34,795 nucleotides of DNA from an uncultured Streptococcus sp. (GTDB lineage Bacteria > Bacillota > Bacilli > Lactobacillales > Streptococcaceae). This document shows positions 31,882 to 34,795 of this stretch, in pieces. The stretch's first letter is position 1. Each line of letters starts with the position of its first letter. The notes under the pieces are model-generated. The model saw only the letters and a list, made by a program, of their open reading frames with translations. It did no database searches and was not told where the DNA came from. The stretch lies in assembly GCA_934229725.1 (NCBI GenBank), contig CAKQDX010000022.1:1-34795 (forward strand), read 5' to 3'. The translations under genes were made by a program, and so were the position numbers.

Positions 31882-33015
31882 CTAGGCTTCTGCCTTGTAT
31901 TTAAGGAACTTACCGATTTCAGCTACCCCAAAAGCAAGGGCATCCTCATTTGGACTCATCTTAGGATGGTGAAGGGCATACGGCGTATCAATTCCCAACC
32001 AGAACATGACACCTGGAACCTTACTAAGCAAATAACCGAAATCTTCTCCAGTCATAGCTGGTAAACAATCAATCAAGTTAACGGCTGGACTGGCTTCAAA
32101 GAAGGTCATCAATTCTTTGGCCAAGGCTGGGTTGTTTTCCACAGGTAGATAACCACCCTGTTTCAATACAACATCCACTTCCATACCAAAGCTAGCTGCC
32201 ACACCCTCTGCGATTTGGCGCACACGCTTTTGAATGAGACGACCCATTTCTAGCGTAAGCGTACGAATAGTTCCATAGACCTCTGCTGTTTCAGCGATGA
32301 CATTGTTGGTAGTTCCTGCATGGAAAGAACCAAAGGTAACTACCCCACCCTGAATAGGGTCAACATTACGACTGACAATAGTTTGAACTTGGGTAATAAA
32401 GTAAGAAGCTGCTACTAGGGCATCATTAGCCTCATGTGGAAAGGCAGCGTGTCCTCCTTTGCCTTTGAAAGTAACAAGTACCTCACAAGTTCCTGCAAAA
32501 AGGGTATTCGTATTAGTCGCAATATCGCCTACTTTGAAATCTGGACGGACATGAAGGCCATAAAACTCATCTGGTAACCAATCACCGAAGGCCCCGTCTT
32601 CATACATAAGCATACCACCAGCTTCATTTTCCTCAGCTGGCTGGAATAAGAAGAGCATATTATTTTTAGGTTGAACCTCAACCATTTGGTCAAGAAGTCC
32701 AAGCGCTGTCGTCATATGAATATCGTGACCACAGGCATGCATACGGCCCTCATGAGTAGATTTGAAGGCAAGACCAGTTTCCTCTTCAACCGGAAGAGCA
32801 TCAATGTCTGTACGCCAACCAATGGTTTTTTCAGGAGCATATCCATGAAGATAAACCAGAATACCTGTACGCCAAGTACGTTGCTCCACAAAATCCTTAC
32901 CCTCAGTCATTTCAGCAATACGCTCTAAAAGATAAGCTTGCGTTTTAAACTCTTCCAAACCAATTTCTGGAATTTGATGAAGGTCTCGTCTGATTTTAAT
33001 TAAATCAAGTGTCAT
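31882..33015 (-). CDS. dapL: N-acetyldiaminopimelate deacetylase
   Basis: M20-family metallopeptidase of the acetylated branch of lysine/diaminopimelate synthesis, removing acetate from N-acetyl-LL-diaminopimelate. The 377 residues carry RTDIDALPVEE and MHACGHDIHM with the metal ligands, QPAEENEAGG, and a C-terminal HHP motif. The neighbour dapH makes the acetylated precursor, which fixes the assignment over other amidohydrolases. A good AAGGA precedes the ATG. Confidence 0.93.
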   Translation of the reverse strand: MTLDLIKIRRDLHQIPEIGLEEFKTQAYLLERIAEMTEGKDFVEQRTWRTGILVYLHGYAPEKTIGWRTDIDALPVEEETGLAFKSTHEGRMHACGHDIHMTTALGLLDQMVEVQPKNNMLFLFQPAEENEAGGMLMYEDGAFGDWLPDEFYGLHVRPDFKVGDIATNTNTLFAGTCEVLVTFKGKGGHAAFPHEANDALVAASYFITQVQTIVSRNVDPIQGGVVTFGSFHAGTTNNVIAETAEVYGTIRTLTLEMGRLIQKRVRQIAEGVAASFGMEVDVVLKQGGYLPVENNPALAKELMTFFEASPAVNLIDCLPAMTGEDFGYLLSKVPGVMFWLGIDTPYALHHPKMSPNEDALAFGVAEIGKFLKYKAEA

Positions 33016-33061
33016 GTTTTTATCCTTTTTATTTGTCTTATTTTATAGAGAATCTAGAAAT

Positions 33062-33080
33062 AGAGGCCCTACAGGCCTCT
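33062..33080 (-). terminator. Weak hairpin between dapH and dapL
   Basis: AGAGGCC/GGCCTCT stem with a five-base loop, followed on the minus strand by ATTTCT rather than a proper U-run. It may partly attenuate or protect the operon mRNA. Confidence 0.45.
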
Positions 33081-33092
33081 ACTATCAATATG

Positions 33093-33791
33093 TTACAAGT
33101 TACGCAAAGCGTCTTCGAGTGCTGTTTTTTGTTGTGTTTTTTCATCAATTTCCTTGATGATACGAGCTGGAACACCAGCTACAACCACATTTTCAGGAAC
33201 ATCTTGAGTAACGATAGCTCCAGCGGCAACGACTGAACCATTACCAACTTGAACCCCTTCGATAACAACAGCATTAGCACCAACAAGAACGTTATCACCG
33301 ATACGAACTGGATCTGCTGAAGCCGGTTCAATCACACCAGCAAGGACCGCACCCGCACCGATATGGCTATTTTTACCAACAGTAGCACGACCACCAAGGA
33401 TAGCACCCATATCAATCATAGTACCAGCACCAATTTCAGCACCGATGTTAATTACAGCACCCATCATGACAACAGCATTGTCTTCGATAGTTACTTGGTC
33501 ACGGATGATAGCACCTGGTTCGATACGTGCATTAAGGTGACGTTTATCAAGCAACGGAACAGCTGAGTTACGGCCATCTTGTTCCACAACGTAGTCCTTA
33601 TTTTCAGTCAAGTTGGCAAGAAGTGGTTCGATATCTTTCCAGTCTCCGAAAAGAACATTACCAAGCTTAGTGACAGAAGCTGGAACAGCAGTTGCCAATT
33701 CCCCTTCAAAGGTTACTTTAACATTCGTTTTCTTTTCTGCATTACCGATAAAAGCGATAATTTCTTGAGCAGACATTTTTTGTGCAGTCAT
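33093..33791 (-). CDS. dapH: Tetrahydrodipicolinate N-acetyltransferase
   Basis: Acetylates tetrahydrodipicolinate in the lysine pathway. The 232-residue protein has a left-handed beta-helix of hexapeptide repeats (about 90-205, AVVMMGAVINIGAEIGAGTM style). The start at 33789-33791 has GGAG; an upstream in-frame ATG at 33803 does not. It is first of two genes with dapL. Its promoter carries a CodY-like box. Confidence 0.95.
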   Translation of the reverse strand: MTAQKMSAQEIIAFIGNAEKKTNVKVTFEGELATAVPASVTKLGNVLFGDWKDIEPLLANLTENKDYVVEQDGRNSAVPLLDKRHLNARIEPGAIIRDQVTIEDNAVVMMGAVINIGAEIGAGTMIDMGAILGGRATVGKNSHIGAGAVLAGVIEPASADPVRIGDNVLVGANAVVIEGVQVGNGSVVAAGAIVTQDVPENVVVAGVPARIIKEIDEKTQQKTALEDALRNL

Positions 33792-33822
33792 GAGATTCTC
33801 CATTCACATAAAGTTAGGGATT

Positions 33823-33851
33823 ATTATACCAAAAATTCTGATAATTGTCTT
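33823..33851 (-). promoter_or_regulatory. dapH-dapL promoter
   Basis: Minus-strand AAGACA (33846-33851), 17 bp and TATAAT (33823-33828) with extended TGG. Confidence 0.75.
33832..33846 (-). promoter_or_regulatory. CodY-like box in the dapH promoter
   Basis: AATTATCAGAATTTT matches the CodY consensus at 12 of 15 positions and fills the promoter spacer. Repression by CodY in rich amino-acid supply is plausible for lysine synthesis. Confidence 0.5.
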
Positions 33852-33876
33852 TGCTTTTGCCAAATAGAGTGTATTT

Positions 33877-34629
33877 TTATGTAAAGCCTATCTTTAAAGC
33901 TTCTATGTCAGTAATCACTCTGGTTGGCTTGATTGGGGAGTTCTCCAGTTCTCGGCGTGAATAAGGAAAGGTATTCAGCAAGATACCATCGATCCCAACT
34001 GCTTCAGCCACAGCAATATCAGTCGTCAAATCATTTCCAACCATGACAGTCTCAGATGGGTTCAACCCATGATCATCCAAAACTTGCTTTAAAAACTCTG
34101 GTTGAGGCTTACAGATACCTGCATCCGAAGACAAGTAAATGGCATCAAAATAAGGTCTTAACGCCATTAGATCAATCTCAGCGTTAGTAAAGGCTGCTTG
34201 AGCATTGGACAAGAGATAGAGACGACAGCCCTGCTCTTTTAGAAAGGCTAAAACCTCCTTAGTATGAGGATAAGCTGTCAAGTGTTTTCGAGATAAGACA
34301 CGAAAGACCATGGCTATCAGTTTTCCCCAATCTTCCGGCTGGTTAGAGTTACTAAACTGAAGCCTAGCATCTACATAAAGCTGGTTAAAAATGTGAGCTA
34401 GGTCAATTTCTGGATAGGCAACTCCTTTTAAAACCACTAGGTCCTTGCGAGCCTGATTCACGTGCTTAGCATAAGCCTTTTTAAGAGTCTCCCCCTTATA
34501 ATTCGCCCCATAGGCTTGGTAAAGTTGAGCTAGTTTATCCCATAACATAGGGTCTTTCTCATCGGTTAATATATCAACCAAGGTTCCATAAAAATCAAAA
34601 ATATAGTTCTTATAAACGTTATTATTCAT
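33877..34629 (-). CDS. HAD-superfamily hydrolase
   Basis: A 250-residue protein with the HAD fold: motif I DFYGTL near residues 12-17, cap domain, motif II LLSNA, motif III Lys in CKPQPEF, and motif IV GNDLTTDI. The second Asp of the phosphatase motif DxD is Tyr, as in haloacid dehalogenase-type members, so phosphatase activity is not certain. The start is ATG behind AAAGG with short spacing. It has its own promoter and no linked pathway genes. Confidence 0.85.
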   Translation of the reverse strand: MNNNVYKNYIFDFYGTLVDILTDEKDPMLWDKLAQLYQAYGANYKGETLKKAYAKHVNQARKDLVVLKGVAYPEIDLAHIFNQLYVDARLQFSNSNQPEDWGKLIAMVFRVLSRKHLTAYPHTKEVLAFLKEQGCRLYLLSNAQAAFTNAEIDLMALRPYFDAIYLSSDAGICKPQPEFLKQVLDDHGLNPSETVMVGNDLTTDIAVAEAVGIDGILLNTFPYSRRELENSPIKPTRVITDIEALKIGFT

Positions 34630-34671
34630 CGCCTTTTACTCGTTACTAAACTTTTCTTCTTCGTAATCCTC

Positions 34672-34700
34672 ATCATACACCATTTAAGAGGACCAAACAA
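34672..34700 (-). promoter_or_regulatory. Probable HAD hydrolase promoter
   Basis: Minus-strand TTGTTT (34695-34700), 17 bp and TATGAT (34672-34677) with extended TG. Confidence 0.55.
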
Positions 34701-34732
34701 GCTTATCAAGATATTCTCCATCAAAAACTCTA

Positions 34733-34749
34733 AGCAGGCTTAGCCTGCT
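34733..34749. terminator. Hairpin near the right edge
   Basis: AGCAGGC/GCCTGCT with a three-base loop; on the minus strand TTTTT occurs five bases after the stem. It may end a leftward transcript from outside the window. Confidence 0.4.
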
Positions 34750-34754
34750 AACTC

Positions 34755-34783
34755 ATGACAGAAAAGAAAGTTCGGCTTATAAT
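34755..34783 (+). promoter_or_regulatory. Outward promoter at the right edge
   Basis: ATGACA (34755-34760), 17 bp and TATAAT (34778-34783) read rightward out of the window. The gene it serves is not visible. Confidence 0.6.
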
Positions 34784-34795
34784 GAAGGTGAACAA

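Noticed and set aside
34638..34683. 15-codon acidic frame MVYDEDYEEEKFSNE before the HAD gene
   Set aside because: There is no ribosome-binding site and it begins upstream of the predicted transcript start; it could be a gene remnant but is too short to support.
34626..34721. 31-codon frame (MENILISLFG...) overlapping the HAD start by four bases
   Set aside because: The ATGA overlap is attractive, but the likely HAD promoter lies inside it, the ribosome-binding site is weak and no family is recognised.
1..34795. CRISPR arrays, insertion sequences, tRNA or rRNA genes
   Set aside because: I looked for regular spaced repeats, transposase frames with inverted repeats, and tRNA-like cloverleaf or CCA ends, and saw none.

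Overview
The window looks like a chromosomal segment of a low-GC streptococcus, most likely of the salivarius group (S. salivarius, S. vestibularis or S. thermophilus). The reasons are the AT-rich sequence, streptococcal-type proteins (serine-rich KhpB/Jag linker, AmiA-like lipoprotein, HPK10 kinases, DUF3397, MptD-type S component) and CcpA, CodY and ArgR-type sites. The species call is inference from memory of families, not from a search.

Layout. Bases 1-5500 hold leftward genes: tgt, rpmH, a TetR/quinone-oxidoreductase pair with a palindromic operator, then khpB/jag, yidC and rnpA. Bases 5540-8700 hold argH and argG, with an ARG-box promoter and a structured spacer. Bases 8695-15560 are the accessory part: one LytTR response regulator and four tandem HPK10-type sensor genes in one leftward operon. 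Downstream of it are two short transcription units whose promoters carry matching LytTR direct repeats; upstream is a unit encoding a 16-residue peptide. Bases 15560-20620 are gltX, an oligopeptide-binding lipoprotein, rplA and rplK. Bases 20785-25000 hold DUF3397 (rightward), then leftward carbonic anhydrase, an AIM24-family protein under a cre site, radA, a small cysteine hydrolase and dut. Bases 25100-30615 are rightward: two FMN reductases (the second with a PAS-like domain and low-complexity tail), a formate/nitrite-type channel, an ECF-type S component, gpsA and galU. Bases 30620-34630 are leftward: rhomboid protease, 5-formyl-THF cyclo-ligase, dapL, dapH and a HAD hydrolase. Promoters near both window edges point outward.

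The most unusual element is the regulator/kinase array. The four sensors align without gaps over about 50 residues around the H-box, and only one (12806-13696) keeps the phospho-accepting histidine. That one has no ATPase domain. The protein encoded just upstream has a well-preserved ATPase domain but Lys in place of His. The other two carry Ser and Gln there, and one of them has also lost the N-box Asn. The losses are complementary, which suggests a kinase split between subunits, or alternatively a decaying array.

Two promoters just downstream of the regulator carry 9-bp direct repeats 12 bp apart. Both lie exactly 32 bp from their -10 hexamers, as expected for a ComE/BlpR-type regulator, and both drive short, apparently non-coding, terminated transcripts. 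With the 16-residue peptide unit on the other side, this could be a peptide-sensing system whose output is small RNAs. That reading is inference.
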